From NCBI RefSeq assembly GCF_003240585.1, contig NZ_PCDP01000019.1:113536-177535 (forward strand): 64,000 nucleotides of DNA, read 5' to 3'. Below are positions 1-9,986 of this stretch, piece by piece. Source of the stretch: Arminella tubonensis. Its GTDB lineage: Bacteria; Pseudomonadota; Alphaproteobacteria; Rhizobiales; Rhizobiaceae. The stretch's first letter is position 1, and each line of letters begins with the position of its first letter. Below the pieces are notes generated by a model. That model had not been told where the DNA came from and ran no database searches. It worked only from the letters and a program-made list of their open reading frames with translations. Position numbers and translations under genes: made by a program.

Positions 1-1183
1 CATTGTCGATCCACTCGTCTGTCGAATGCGTCGGCAGCCCTCGGCGCTCATTCGTCTCCACGACCTTTCGAAGAATATCCTTGATGTTTGATCCGGCTAC
101 CCGGAGCCCTCCTGACAGTGGAAAGAGGTTGGAATACTGGATGTTGCAGAACACCAGCGTCCCCTTTTGGTCAAACATCGCAAAGCCATCCGACATCCCT
201 GCCATGGCGTGAGACAGCATGTTCCGGTTCTCTCGCAGCTCCTGCTCGACCCGCCGTTCCGCTGTGATGTCACGCGTGACGCCGGCCATCCCGATAACCG
301 AACCCTGTCGATCGCGCAAAGGAACTTTTGTTGCCGAATACCATCGCTCGTCTTCGCCTTCCTGCAGAAACTCGACCTTGTCGATCTGAGTTTCGCCGCT
401 GTGCATCAGCTCTTGTTCTTCAAAATAGAGTGTCTCGGCCCGCCGTTTGGAGGTGAGGTTGAAGTCCGTCATACCAACCATCTTTGCTGGAGAGGTGAAA
501 TGGTTGTGTGTCGCCATGTTTTTATTGACGATGACGAATTCGCTTTCACGATTCTTGACGTAGTGAAAATCGGGCATTTGCGTAAGGGCAGCGGTTAAGA
601 GATCGCGTTCGAATGCGATGCGGCGGAACTGCAGAAGAACCAGTGCGGCTATCACGATTGAGAGTGAATTCAAGAGAACGGCGGGGAGCACGACATTTCT
701 AAACGTGGCTGCGTCCCCCCGGCCCGAAACCGCGATGATAGTGACGAGCAGTGCAATGCCAACCGTGATCGAGAGCGCCAGGATGTCAATCAGCTTGATC
801 ACGCGACCCCGAACGACGGCATAGCCCCCCATGCCAATGGTCGCAACAATCACCATGCTTACCACACCGACGAAGACGCCGGTGCCACCCTGGAGCAACC
901 TGTAAGCGATCGCGATGGCGCCCGTCGCAAGAACCGAAGCCGGTCCGCCGAATATTGCGGAGATCGCAATCAGCGAGAAACGAAGATCGAGAAATGCTCC
1001 TGGCCTGACGGGAACTGAAAGTATCATCGACACGATGGCGCCAATCCCCATGACCAAACCGAACATCAGTCTGGTTTGAAGATCGGAATACTCTCGAAGC
1101 CGATGGTACAGGTGGGCCCAGATCGAGATCACCAGCGCAACCGTGCCAAGATTGCCGATCAATATTTGCCAGGTCGCGCTCAT
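1..1183 (-). CDS. Membrane PAS sensor protein, N-terminal part (runs off the window)
   Basis: The minus strand is open from an ATG at 1183 to the window edge, about 394 residues with no stop. The first 190 or so residues are strongly hydrophobic and look like a 5TMR-LYT (LytS/YhcK-type) membrane domain with five or six helices. A PAS domain follows (about residues 200-300), then the start of a second PAS-like domain reading MAGMSDGFAMFDQKG. Proteins of this layout usually end in a GGDEF, GGDEF-EAL or histidine kinase domain, which would lie outside the window, so the output is unknown. A GGAG ribosome site lies about 30 nt upstream of the chosen ATG, and an in-frame GTG sits right next to it, so the start is uncertain. 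It is probably a membrane-bound signalling protein. Confidence 0.75.
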   Translation of the reverse strand, partial: MSATWQILIGNLGTVALVISIWAHLYHRLREYSDLQTRLMFGLVMGIGAIVSMILSVPVRPGAFLDLRFSLIAISAIFGGPASVLATGAIAIAYRLLQGGTGVFVGVVSMVIVATIGMGGYAVVRGRVIKLIDILALSITVGIALLVTIIAVSGRGDAATFRNVVLPAVLLNSLSIVIAALVLLQFRRIAFERDLLTAALTQMPDFHYVKNRESEFVIVNKNMATHNHFTSPAKMVGMTDFNLTSKRRAETLYFEEQELMHSGETQIDKVEFLQEGEDERWYSATKVPLRDRQGSVIGMAGVTRDITAERRVEQELRENRNMLSHAMAGMSDGFAMFDQKGTLVFCNIQYSNLFPLSGGLRVAGSNIKDILRKVVETNERRGLPTHSTDEWIDN

Positions 1184-1925
1184 CGTCACCAGATTAAAGT
1201 TATGGGAATATTCCACTCTCCTTTTATGCTCTTTTCCTTTCGACCTGCTTAACCCAGCTTCAGACGTTGACCGGCAATCCGATCGATTTGCCAACCGACA
1301 ATGAAAGCAGACCTTCATGAAGATGCCGGACCAGAGTAGGAGACACCGGAAACCATCAAATGCCCGGTGCGGTTCGATCCAGCGCCGGCGGACCCGCTTT
1401 TGGGATAGATGACGCCAGGCGTCAAAGCAGGGCTCCACGCCCCGGTTTCCGATGTCACGCAGAAGGTCAAGGGCGCTGCCGTGCTGGTCACCGAGCACCC
1501 GCAGCCATGCCGGGACCGGCGACCCAGCAAGGGGCTTTAAAGTGCACTCAAGTGGCTGGCCGCCGATGTGCCCGGTTAGGCTGTCGATGGTATCCGACTT
1601 GGACAGTAGAAGATTCATGCTGACAAAAGATTCGACGATGGAACGGTAAATGCCGCCCCATGGTGATAGCATTCCTGCTGAGACCTCATGCGACCTTCGA
1701 AGCACAGATCGGAAACATACTTCCGTGATGCGCAAGCGGGGAGATATATTATGGAACTTATCTGCTCGTAGCATCGGTAGAACGCGCCGCAAATGGCAAC
1801 TTGCGCAACTCAAAGACGCCAAGGTCTTTTCAGAAGTTACGGCAAGAGTTTGAATCAGCTCAGCGACCGTTGGCTCGTCTGCGGTGCCTTTCCGGCTCCG
1901 CAGACGAGCTCGATGACAATAGCGA
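1184..1925. other. Intergenic stretch, no gene supported
   Basis: Only short overlapping frames of 65-87 residues occur on both strands, and none resembles a known family. A short open stretch on the plus strand (about 1408-1540) has a protein-like composition and may be a decayed gene end, but it cannot be named. Confidence 0.4.
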
Positions 1926-2894
1926 TCAGAAGCGCTCGCCGATCATCTCTTCGCTTTTGGCCCAGAGCGCTTTGGCGTGTTCGGGCTCGAGCGCGTAGGC
2001 GCGAACGCCCTCGCTGACCGGGCTGATAGTGCCATCCACCAATGTAGCAACGTGGCAGTTCTCACAATATCGGCCGGCGACTTCGTCGGCGGCGGCAACC
2101 ACACCCGCCCAAACCGAAGTGGCGGCACCCTGCGGAATGGTCTTCAATTGATATGGCGGCTTGCCCTCGGCGGCGAGATCGGAATTGATCTTCTCGACCA
2201 TCGCCTCGAGTGTTCCATCATCAAGATGGCGTACAAGTTCGGTGCGGATGCCCCCTGGATGTACCGCCGTGGCTCGCACGCCGTGAGCCCTATGTCGCCG
2301 GTCGAATTCGACGGCGAACAAGATGTTGGCGGTCTTCGACCGGCCATAGGCAATCCATGGGTCGTAGGGGGTTTGCTCAAAGTTCGGGTCATCGAGATCG
2401 ACATCGGCGAAGCGATGACCTGAAGAAGCGACGTTGACCAGCCGCCCGCCTGATGCGATCAATGATGCAATGCGATTGACAAAAGCGAAGTGCCCCAGAT
2501 GGTTGGTTCCAAATTGTGTTTCGAAACCATCGGCCGTGTGACCGAAGGGGGCGGCCATAACGCCTGCATTGGCAATGACAAGATCGAATGGACGCTTGTC
2601 CGCCAGCAGCGCGTCGGCGCAGGCGCGAACGCTTCCAAGTGAAGCCAAGTCGAGCTGAACCAACTCCAGACGGCCGCCGTTCGCAGCCTGCGCACGGACC
2701 GATGCAGTAGCGGCCTCCGCCTTGGCTAAATCGCGGGCCGCACCGACGACCTCCGCCCCATGCGCGGCGAGCGCGCGTGCCGTCTCAACGCCGAGGCCGG
2801 CCGAGACGCCGGTGACGAGCACGCGCTTGCCGCGCAGATTGACCCCAGTCAGGACGTCGTCCGTGGTGGAATTTGCTCCAAAAAGTCCCGTCAT
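1926..2894 (-). CDS. Short-chain dehydrogenase/reductase (retinol dehydrogenase-like)
   Basis: A 322-residue classical SDR. The N-terminal Rossmann fold has the cofactor motif TGVSAGLG, followed by NAG (NAGVMA), a catalytic serine region (VASSGHRF) and the YxxxK signature YGRSK. The motif spacing suits a soluble NADP(H)-dependent oxidoreductase of the retinol-dehydrogenase/WW-oxidoreductase-like group; the substrate is unknown. The ATG at 2894 is preferred over the upstream in-frame ATG at 2945 because AGGAG lies 8 nt ahead of it. It is divergent from a TetR gene, and the intergenic region holds two GGAGG-N3-CCTCC palindromes, so repression by that TetR protein is likely. Such pairs often respond to a small toxic or xenobiotic molecule (inference). 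Confidence 0.88.
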   Translation of the reverse strand: MTGLFGANSTTDDVLTGVNLRGKRVLVTGVSAGLGVETARALAAHGAEVVGAARDLAKAEAATASVRAQAANGGRLELVQLDLASLGSVRACADALLADKRPFDLVIANAGVMAAPFGHTADGFETQFGTNHLGHFAFVNRIASLIASGGRLVNVASSGHRFADVDLDDPNFEQTPYDPWIAYGRSKTANILFAVEFDRRHRAHGVRATAVHPGGIRTELVRHLDDGTLEAMVEKINSDLAAEGKPPYQLKTIPQGAATSVWAGVVAAADEVAGRYCENCHVATLVDGTISPVSEGVRAYALEPEHAKALWAKSEEMIGERF

Positions 2895-2972
2895 GAAAAG
2901 TCTCCTTGTGCTGTCGAAGCAATGACACCAGTGCGATGAACCCATTGTCCACCGGACGCGAATAGAATAAAA

Positions 2973-3009
2973 GGAGGGTGCCTCCGGATTAGATACGGAG
3001 GAAGCCTCC
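2973..3009. promoter_or_regulatory. Twin palindromic operators, probable TetR binding sites
   Basis: Two copies of GGAGG-N3-CCTCC occur at 2973-2985 and 2997-3009, with centres 24 bp apart. They lie between the divergent dehydrogenase and TetR genes. The perfect arms and the position suggest operators for the adjacent repressor controlling both genes. Confidence 0.7.
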
Positions 3010-3033
3010 GTTTATCAATGGGTAATTTGTCGT

Positions 3034-3627
3034 TTGACGAAAAAAGATGTGCCGCCCCCTGCCCGTAAACCGCGCGCCGACGCTGAACGTAACCGGCTCC
3101 GCCTTCTCGATACTGCAAAGGCTGCCTTCGCCGAGAAAGGCACAGATGTAAGCCTGGAAGAAATTGCGCAAACGGCTGCGGTCGGGATCGGGACCCTCTA
3201 CCGTCACTTCCCAAATCGCGACGCGCTGATCGAGGCCGTCTACCGCAACGAAACAGAACAGCTCGCCCGGGCCGCCAAGCAACTGGCCGAAACGCATCCA
3301 CCTGTCGAGGCGCTGCGGGAATGGATGTTCTTGTTCATCGACTATATCGCCACGAAACATGGGATGTACGCCGCGCTCAACTCGCTTGTCGGCGGCACGT
3401 CCGCTCTTTATGCGAAATCGGGTACGCAGATAAGCGAAGCAATCGAGCTGCTGACCTCGCGGGCCGTGGTAAACCACGATATTCAGTTGGATATCGACCC
3501 TCTCAACCTGCTGCGCGCGGTTGCTGGTGTTGCGAACGTCAGCCCGGGTCCACATTGGAAGTTGGCGGCCACACGACTTGTAGACATCATGATTGCGGGG
3601 CTGAGAAAGGACCGTAGATCGGAATGA
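3034..3627 (+). CDS. TetR-family transcriptional repressor
   Basis: A 197-residue protein with an N-terminal TetR helix-turn-helix (about residues 25-65, with SLEEIAQTAAVGIGTLYRHF) and an all-helical ligand-binding C-terminal half. TTG at 3034 is the only start-like codon between the in-frame upstream stop and the domain, apart from ATT. The gene is divergent from the dehydrogenase at 1926-2894. TetR proteins bind palindromes as dimers and release DNA on binding a ligand. The two palindromes just upstream are the natural targets, giving autoregulation and control of the dehydrogenase. The ligand cannot be read from the sequence. Confidence 0.9.
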   Translation: MTKKDVPPPARKPRADAERNRLRLLDTAKAAFAEKGTDVSLEEIAQTAAVGIGTLYRHFPNRDALIEAVYRNETEQLARAAKQLAETHPPVEALREWMFLFIDYIATKHGMYAALNSLVGGTSALYAKSGTQISEAIELLTSRAVVNHDIQLDIDPLNLLRAVAGVANVSPGPHWKLAATRLVDIMIAGLRKDRRSE

Positions 3628-4069
3628 TCGACATTCCAGACAAGCTCCCGTCCAAAAAGGTGATAGCGGAAGTATCGGGAGCGCCGACATGGCCTCGTCA
3701 TTCTCGACAGGAATGCGCCGGCCGTGGGTCAAGCTCGATCGTCACAACGCTCTCCTTATACCACGTCGCGGCGGTGATTTCGTCTCCACAGGATCCGGCG
3801 CTAGCAACGCGCCGCCAGGTTCGAAACCGCCGGATTTATCCGAGTGCGCAGCATGCTCCTATCCGATGGCTTAGGAGCATAAGGGCGCTAGGTATTTCCC
3901 GCGCGCGAACAAGATCAGGAGTTTGAAAACCTTCGGAGAACCTGTTGTAAATTGCGGTATCTCGCTTCAACTACCGCGCGATGGAGCCGTAGCTGACTGG
4001 CACTCCCAATCATCGCAGCAAACGTGCAATGGGGCGGCGAGCAACCAATCAGGCATATAAACATTATCC
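3628..4069. other. Intergenic stretch, nothing recognised
   Basis: Open frames here are short and resemble no known family. No clear terminator or repeat was seen. Confidence 0.4.
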
Positions 4070-4264
4070 ATGACGACAACTGAAACCAATCAGGACTGCG
4101 ACATGGGAAAAATTTTGAGCGAGTTCTTGACCAAGCGGGCCGAAATCATCGCGAAAATGCAAACTGGCGGATGGGACGAGACGTCACTGTCGGCGCTTGC
4201 CACTGTTCAGAACGCAATTGCGGCTGTCCAGGCTGAGATCGCTCGAAGCAACAGTGGCGAGTAA
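4070..4264 (+). CDS. Small hypothetical protein
   Basis: A 64-residue soluble protein, rich in alanine and with no membrane segment, predicted mostly helical (SEFLTKRAEIIAKMQTGG). Codon use fits the surrounding genome. Either the ATG at 4070 or the in-frame ATG 33 nt downstream could be the start; neither has a strong ribosome site. No family is recognised, and it stands alone upstream of the chemoreceptor. Confidence 0.5.
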   Translation: MTTTETNQDCDMGKILSEFLTKRAEIIAKMQTGGWDETSLSALATVQNAIAAVQAEIARSNSGE

Positions 4265-4857
4265 TTTCCAACGTGTGGCGGCGTTATAATATCTCGTGCG
4301 CGAACGACATTCAGTCGGGTCAGGTGTGCCCTTTGACGACAGAGTATGGGAGACACTGAGATCCCGCTGGCCGGTCGCCACAAATAGCGGAGGTACCCGC
4401 AAGATATGCAAGTATCGCCGCCGGCCAAACGATCCCGCCCCAGGGAAGCCGTATCGAAAGCGGCCGGTCGGTTAGCCGTTTGGATCCGGCTTTCGCCGGC
4501 GACATGCAGTTGCGGCGACTGCCACCCCAAATGGCTGATAAGGTCTCGTCGGATGGGTCGTACGAGCTGTAGCGCGTCGAGCACCAGGCGTCTCGGTCCA
4601 GCGATGAGTTGTCTGCGAATTCGTCGCGAAAATTGACCGCGTTCGCGCTCACATTCCTAATTTCGTTAATGCTGTTTCAATAAAACCATCGCTATCCTCC
4701 GACACAATTGGACTGGCCATGATGAGCCTGTGAACGAGCAAAAACTCGGCGGCCAGCGGATTGCTTCTGTAGCACTGACGCGAGCGGTTCCAGCACATTC
4801 GGCAGTCGGGATGCGAACCAGCAGCCAGACGCCGGCAGCAACACAAGTGGGGCGACT
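4265..4857. other. Intergenic stretch upstream of the chemoreceptor
   Basis: No supported gene. Open frames are short, on both strands, and lack ribosome sites. The chemoreceptor promoter should lie here but no convincing -35/-10 pair was found. Confidence 0.4.
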
Positions 4858-7206
4858 ATGACTTTATCTATCCGCAATATTCTGGTTGGAATATGCCTTC
4901 TTCTGAGTGCGGCAATCTGCGTGCTCACTGCATCATCCGCTATGGAGGCTTACAATAAAGAGCGGGTCTTCAGCGACGTATCGAAGCTTACCGCTCTCGA
5001 TCGAGCGCTCTTCCAGACGCTTGCGACCTTTCGCAACGAGCGTGGCGACGGTTCGTCCGCTGCCAAAATGGAAACAGACGCCCTCACCGGGACTCTGGCT
5101 TCGCTGACAAAGGATCGCGGATTGGTGGACAACGCCATGGCCGAAGCCAAGGCGATTTACGCTGGCATCAATGACGACGCGATCAAGGCGCCGATCGCCG
5201 ACGTCATGAACACGTTCGACCAAGTGCTGTCATTCCGCTCAAAGCTTGATGGTGAGCTCACCAAAAAGCTGGCAGACCGTGATCCCGGCCTGCAGGACAA
5301 CACCCTAAACCTCGGACAGCAGCTGCTGACGGCGCTGGAAAACGGCTCGACAGCCACCGAAGCCCGGATTCGCGAGAGCGATCCGTCGATGACGGCAATG
5401 ATCCAGATCCGCTCGCTGGCATGGTCCACGCGGGCACTTGCAGGAGCAGCCAACCTCCAGCTCAACATCACGCTCGGCGCAGGCGCGACGATGACGGCCG
5501 AAGAGTTCCGCAGGATTCAGCTCAACGATTACACCGTGACCTTCGCCTGGAAACAGGTCGGCATCCTCGTCAACCATCCGGACACGCTTCAAATTGTGAA
5601 GGACGCCTACCGGGCGGCAGAGGCCGGCTATTTCGGCGGCGATTTTGCTCCGAAGCGCGCTGCACTTCTCGAAACATTCGCTGCCGGCAAGAAAGCGCCG
5701 ATGTCTCTCGACGCCTGGCGGCCAATGGGCAATGACGCCCTCCTCTTCATCACCAATACGGCTGCAGCTGCCGCAGATGGCATGGTCGCCGCTGCCGCTG
5801 CCAGACAGTCCCAGGCCTTCACCGATTTCGTTATCTATGCACTCACCTTCCTTGTCGCTGCTATCGTCAGCGTCGTCGGCATCTGCGTCATTGTCTTCCG
5901 CGTCACCAAGCCGATCGGCGTCATCACTCAATCCATGGCAGCCTTGGCGCACGGCGATCTAAAGATCGCGGTCGCCGGTGTGGATCGTCGCGACGAAATC
6001 GGCGAGATGGCGCGCTCGGTCGAGGTCTTCCAGCAGGCCGCGATCAGCAACAAGGCGCTCGAAGAGCAAGCGGCCGAGGCAAGGGTCTCCTCGGAGCGCG
6101 AACGCATCGACGTCCAGCGCCGCGCCGAAGCCGAAGCCGAAGAACGCCTGATGCAGGCCACCGGCGCGCTGGCCGCAGGACTGCGCCGTCTCGCAGCCGG
6201 TGACCTTGTCTGTGAAATTGACGTGGCTCTCGCGCCGCAGTTCGAGTCACTCCGCCACGACTTCAACCTATCGGTCAGCCAGCTTCGCGATGCCATACGT
6301 GGCGTCGGCCAGACTGCGTCGCTGGTCAATAGCGGCAGCTATGAGATCTCGCAGGCCTCCGACAATCTCTCCAAGCGGACTGAACAGCAGGCCGCTTCGC
6401 TCGAGGAAACCGCCGCCGCACTCGAGGAAGTCACCGCCAACGTCCAGTCGACCTCCAAGCGCGCCGGCGATGCACGCGATCTGGTGCGCGGTGCCCGGTC
6501 TCGTGCCGAGAACTCCAGCCAGGTCGTCAACAATGCGGTCAGCGCCATGGGCAAGATCGAGCACGCGTCCCGGCAGATCAGCCAGATCATCGGCGTCATT
6601 GACGAGATCGCCTTCCAGACCAACCTGCTCGCATTGAATGCCGGCGTCGAAGCCGCCCGCGCCGGTGACGCCGGCAAGGGGTTTGCGGTCGTCGCCCAGG
6701 AAGTGCGGGAGTTGGCGCAGCGCTCGGCCAATGCCGCCAAGGAAATCAAGAGCCTGATCGGCAATTCGGAAGTCGCCGTCAGCGAAGGCGTCCGCCTCGT
6801 CAACGACACCGGCGAAGGCCTATCCGCCATCGCCGAACTTGTGCAGCAGATCAACCAGCACATGGACGCTATCGCCACAGCTGCCCAGGAGCAGTCCATG
6901 GGTCTGTCCGAGATCAACAGCGCCGTCAACCATATGGACCAGGCGACACAGCAGAACGCGGCCATGGTCGAACAGATGAATGCAGCCGGCGCAGGGCTTG
7001 CGCAGGAAAGCAGCCGATTGGGTCAACTGCTCAGCTCCTTCCAGACCGGCAACGGCAGCGCACCGGCCGCGAGTAACCGTACCCCGGCTCCGTCCCGAAC
7101 CGTAACCCCCGCCCCGGTCCGGGCGTCAGCGTCGGTCTCGCGTCCCCCGGCCGCACGGGGCAATGCAGCGCTCAACAAGCTGCAGCAGGAATGGACCGAA
7201 TTCTGA
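4858..7206 (+). CDS. Methyl-accepting chemotaxis protein
   Basis: A 782-residue chemoreceptor. A first membrane helix (about residues 7-29) and a second (about 323-348) flank a periplasmic, mostly helical sensing region of about 290 residues. A HAMP domain follows (about 349-400), then a charged coiled coil and a second HAMP-like segment (about 434-480). The conserved hairpin tip that contacts CheA and CheW lies at about 580-630 ([20 protein letters not shown]). Glutamine/glutamate-rich helices on either side are the methylation regions. The C-terminus ends in EWTEF, matching the xWxxF tether that docks CheR and CheB. The ligand is unknown. It has no chemotaxis partners nearby, as is usual for scattered rhizobial receptors. 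Confidence 0.93.
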   Translation: MTLSIRNILVGICLLLSAAICVLTASSAMEAYNKERVFSDVSKLTALDRALFQTLATFRNERGDGSSAAKMETDALTGTLASLTKDRGLVDNAMAEAKAIYAGINDDAIKAPIADVMNTFDQVLSFRSKLDGELTKKLADRDPGLQDNTLNLGQQLLTALENGSTATEARIRESDPSMTAMIQIRSLAWSTRALAGAANLQLNITLGAGATMTAEEFRRIQLNDYTVTFAWKQVGILVNHPDTLQIVKDAYRAAEAGYFGGDFAPKRAALLETFAAGKKAPMSLDAWRPMGNDALLFITNTAAAAADGMVAAAAARQSQAFTDFVIYALTFLVAAIVSVVGICVIVFRVTKPIGVITQSMAALAHGDLKIAVAGVDRRDEIGEMARSVEVFQQAAISNKALEEQAAEARVSSERERIDVQRRAEAEAEERLMQATGALAAGLRRLAAGDLVCEIDVALAPQFESLRHDFNLSVSQLRDAIRGVGQTASLVNSGSYEISQASDNLSKRTEQQAASLEETAAALEEVTANVQSTSKRAGDARDLVRGARSRAENSSQVVNNAVSAMGKIEHASRQISQIIGVIDEIAFQTNLLALNAGVEAARAGDAGKGFAVVAQEVRELAQRSANAAKEIKSLIGNSEVAVSEGVRLVNDTGEGLSAIAELVQQINQHMDAIATAAQEQSMGLSEINSAVNHMDQATQQNAAMVEQMNAAGAGLAQESSRLGQLLSSFQTGNGSAPAASNRTPAPSRTVTPAPVRASASVSRPPAARGNAALNKLQQEWTEF

Positions 7207-7484
7207 TCGCAGCCAGCGAAGTTATCACTCCAGGCAGCAATGCCCGGGGTGATTCATGTCAGGACCCTGGTATTTCCTCGCCACTCAGGCATGGGCTGAG
7301 TATGATTTTTGACGGCCATTCAACCACGCCGACCTTAGCTTAACTAAGGTAAGTACGCCTAAATTGGCCAGTTGACCGCCCGGAGGAAACGAACCGGAGA
7401 TCCTTCGATAGACGGCAACATCGCGCAAATTTCGTCGTGAACATTGCGGCGTGCGCAAATTCAGGTTGCCGCGGCCGGATTATA

Positions 7485-7697
7485 TTAGTTGAATATGATT
7501 TGTTTTCTGATCGGAGGTAACATCGCGGCGTCTAGTTCATATACAAGTGTACCAAGTGCGATATCCAGCTTGTTCCGCGCATCTTCTGCGCCGAGGTCAC
7601 CAGCAACCTCGCGTGCATAGGTGACGAGGCGGGCCAACGCCGCCAGTTGCTTGTCCCGCTCCTCTGAGGTAGTCGCAATGTCGACATCAGCTTTCAT
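7485..7697 (-). CDS. Small hypothetical protein downstream of tfuA
   Basis: A 70-residue helical, acidic protein. The ATG at 7697 has GGAG at a proper distance and is preferred over an in-frame ATG 18 nt upstream. It lies 114 bp downstream of the tfuA stop on the same strand, so it could be the last gene of that cluster, but no motif ties it to peptide modification. No family is recognised. Confidence 0.55.
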   Translation of the reverse strand: MKADVDIATTSEERDKQLAALARLVTYAREVAGDLGAEDARNKLDIALGTLVYELDAAMLPPIRKQIIFN

Positions 7698-7811
7698 CGT
7701 GCTACTCCATCCCAAATACCATCAAGGTCTTATGATAGTGGGACTTTTGGCAAAGTGCGCGTGACTTGAACGTGACGCATCTTTGAGACGAGCAAACCAT
7801 AAGGACTTCGC

Positions 7812-8528
7812 TCACAGGGAATTGGTGCCTAGAGCGCTCCACATGCTGGTAGCGTGGAATTCCCAAGTCAGCTGTACAGTGGAGCGTTCCGACGGTGCCG
7901 CAGCCAAGCGATCGAGAAGCAGACGAGCGTCGGATGCTTTGGCGTTGACGGTCGATGAGCGCAACATTTGGAGCAGATGGACCCGTTCGGTTGAGGGGGT
8001 CAGGTCTGCTTGTTCAACGATGCCGGCCCATGTGCGATCCTTATAGAAGATTCGCCCCGCAGCTTCAGCCAAAGCGGCGACCTCATGGGCCGAAAGCCTA
8101 TCCCGCGCCGAAAGCCAATCCAGGGTCGCCGTGACATTGACGATGGGAATTGTCAATGGAATCCAGTCAAGCTCGGGCGGTCCGTGCAAGAGAGCGACGT
8201 CCGCGTCGTCGAACAGGCGCCCGCTGACGTAGCCCTCGTAGATCTCTCCAACTCCCACCATTCCAAAGGCGGCACATTCGGCAGCACGAAGAGCGCCCAT
8301 ACTTGCTGCACCTAACACTTGAACGCCCATAGACAGAGCGAAGAGAATTTCCTTATGCCAGACCGGCGCGACCGACTCGAAATTGCCGTCGATCAGACCA
8401 ATAGCGCAAGCACCTGATTTCACAGCGGCCAGAATGTCTCCTTGTATCGCGGGTGGCCGAATCTCTATGTCGGCCCGAGCGACGGCTGCAGCGTCTGGCA
8501 AGCTTGGACCGACGAAGACGCGCTTCAT
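7812..8528 (-). CDS. tfuA: TfuA-domain protein, partner of YcaO
   Basis: A 238-residue TfuA-family protein. The N-terminal two thirds carries the family hallmarks in order: FVGPSL at residues 5-10, a PPA..GDI stretch, a GLIDGNF motif, VWHKEILFAL, and GAASMGALRAAECAAFGM, followed by an acidic DDADVALLHG stretch. TfuA proteins pair with YcaO enzymes. In thioviridamide-type pathways and in methyl-coenzyme M reductase thioglycine formation the pair makes backbone thioamides, and in trifolitoxin the role is less clear. Its ATG overlaps the ycaO stop (ATGA), so the two are translationally coupled. With the precursor candidate just upstream, it most likely helps modify that peptide. Direct sulfur chemistry is inferred from the family, not seen here. 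Confidence 0.92.
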   Translation of the reverse strand: MKRVFVGPSLPDAAAVARADIEIRPPAIQGDILAAVKSGACAIGLIDGNFESVAPVWHKEILFALSMGVQVLGAASMGALRAAECAAFGMVGVGEIYEGYVSGRLFDDADVALLHGPPELDWIPLTIPIVNVTATLDWLSARDRLSAHEVAALAEAAGRIFYKDRTWAGIVEQADLTPSTERVHLLQMLRSSTVNAKASDARLLLDRLAAAPSERSTVQLTWEFHATSMWSALGTNSL

Positions 8529-9709
8529 GCAAGCTCCAGGCTGCGCGTCAAAGCGCGTTGCCCGAACCGATGCTTCCGCAGGCCATCCGGATTTTCGAGA
8601 TCGGGGACCAACATCTTCACGACGGAGAACGGGACATCGTCGCCAGCGAGAGGAACAGAAATTGCCGACCGGATTCCACAGGCAGCAAGTCTATCGCTTA
8701 CAAAAGCCAGCAGTTGCAGCAAGCCTTGGAATCTTGGACCGGTCCGCAACTGAGCATCATGTGCGGAGGCCTTGAACAGGGCGAGCGTCTCAGGTGGAAG
8801 CGGCCGTGTGTACGTCTGATGAAAGACATCATCGCGTGCGCCGCTAATATAGGTTAGCCTGGATTGTGCGGCTTCTGTGATGGCCCTTATCACCGCCCGA
8901 CACGGGTCTGGATGCGTACCGTGTCCGACCGTGGCATCGTGAAACCGCGGTGTCGGGCGCTCGAGGATATCGCGCGCCGCAAGGAATGTCGAATAGCTCG
9001 GAATGCCAATATCGCTGGTAATGTCGAAGAGCTTCAATTGAAGCCCCGCCTCCTCGATCTTCGTTGTCAAATTGTCGATGACGGGATCCGAGAATGACCA
9101 GGCATTGACGCATAGCCGCTCTCTGATGCCCGCCGGCGCAACGCTCCATAAGACATAGGCATCACGCTCGATACGCTCGAGCAATCCGTGGAGAATTGCC
9201 TCAGTTTCGGTATTGCCGGAGGCGAGCCCATCCGATGACTGCCAATAGCGGCTGTTTAAGCGCGTTCGGTCCAAGACGACCGCGTCAAATGGGACCCAGA
9301 CGGGCCTATTGTTGAGAATGTCAAAGCCTCTGACCCAGTCGAGGTTCACGTCGTCAGTGAGATCCTTTTTCCCACTGCCGAGAAGGCAGGCGAGCGTTTG
9401 TGAACGTTCGCCGGCGTCCGCAAGTTCACGTCGCGAAGACGATCGTCGGGCGATCGTCGACGAACACGCAAGCGAACGCTCCAACGCCTCCATGGCGGCG
9501 GAAACCTTGGCGTCAATGTCCGTGATACCCTTGCCTTGGTTGATCACGATCGAGCGGGCGTTCGGTGAAACCGCATTCCAAACAGGAATGCCGATCCGAT
9601 CCAGTCCGGTCAGACGGCCTAGGCGGGTGACGCCCGCCGGAGCAAGATAGGGCTCAATCCGCCGGAATGTCTCCTCGGCAGGACAGGCACGATCGGAATA
9701 GTCGTCCAC
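8525..9709 (-). CDS. ycaO: YcaO-domain peptide backbone-modifying enzyme
   Basis: A 394-residue YcaO protein. The three ATP and magnesium binding stretches can be seen: SAAMEALER (about residues 70-78), the E-rich helix EAILHGLLERIERDA (about 170-184), and EAAQSRL with the following SGARDD (about 279-294). YcaO enzymes phosphorylate a peptide amide so that a nucleophile can attack it. The C-terminus ends RSLELA and lacks the PxPxP tail of azoline-forming cyclodehydratases. Together with the coupled tfuA, this favours thioamide formation or another TfuA-dependent change. GTG at 9709 is the start, 13 bp after the precursor stop. The gene sits in the order regulator, precursor, ycaO, tfuA on one strand. 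Confidence 0.92.
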   Translation of the reverse strand: MDDYSDRACPAEETFRRIEPYLAPAGVTRLGRLTGLDRIGIPVWNAVSPNARSIVINQGKGITDIDAKVSAAMEALERSLACSSTIARRSSSRRELADAGERSQTLACLLGSGKKDLTDDVNLDWVRGFDILNNRPVWVPFDAVVLDRTRLNSRYWQSSDGLASGNTETEAILHGLLERIERDAYVLWSVAPAGIRERLCVNAWSFSDPVIDNLTTKIEEAGLQLKLFDITSDIGIPSYSTFLAARDILERPTPRFHDATVGHGTHPDPCRAVIRAITEAAQSRLTYISGARDDVFHQTYTRPLPPETLALFKASAHDAQLRTGPRFQGLLQLLAFVSDRLAACGIRSAISVPLAGDDVPFSVVKMLVPDLENPDGLRKHRFGQRALTRSLELA

Positions 9710-9722
9710 TGAACTCTACCGA

Positions 9723-9941
9723 TCAGCCGTCCATGAAACCGCCGGAAACGGATGCGGTCGACTGTGCTGTCACGGCGAGGTTCACACCTTTCGTGATGAC
9801 TACGCCGGAAGCCCGAAGTTGGTCGGCGGAAGCAAGCGCCCCCTTCGTTGGAGCAGGGATCTTCGCGATCGTGCCGGCGTCAAGATCGGCGAGATAAAGA
9901 CCATCTTCTCCAGCGACACCAATAACCAGAACCTTAGCCAT
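9723..9941 (-). CDS. Probable RiPP precursor peptide for the YcaO-TfuA pair
   Basis: A 72-residue protein starting MAKVLVIGVAGEDG, with GAGG upstream of the ATG. The first 40 residues look like an ordered, beta-rich leader. The C-terminal part is rich in Ala, Ser, Thr, Val and Gly and ends SVSGGFMDG, with no cysteine. It lies 45 bp downstream of the TPR regulator and 13 bp upstream of ycaO, the classic place for a substrate gene. It is not like trifolitoxin or thioviridamide precursors as far as I can recognise. The likely core is the last 10-25 residues (inference). No obvious GG-type cleavage site before a core is certain, although SGGF could be one. It could instead be a stand-alone modified protein rather than a secreted peptide. 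Confidence 0.7.
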   Translation of the reverse strand: MAKVLVIGVAGEDGLYLADLDAGTIAKIPAPTKGALASADQLRASGVVITKGVNLAVTAQSTASVSGGFMDG

Positions 9942-9986
9942 AATTAATACGTTCCTCTGTTTGCGATTTGCAGGGTGGCTGCCTTG

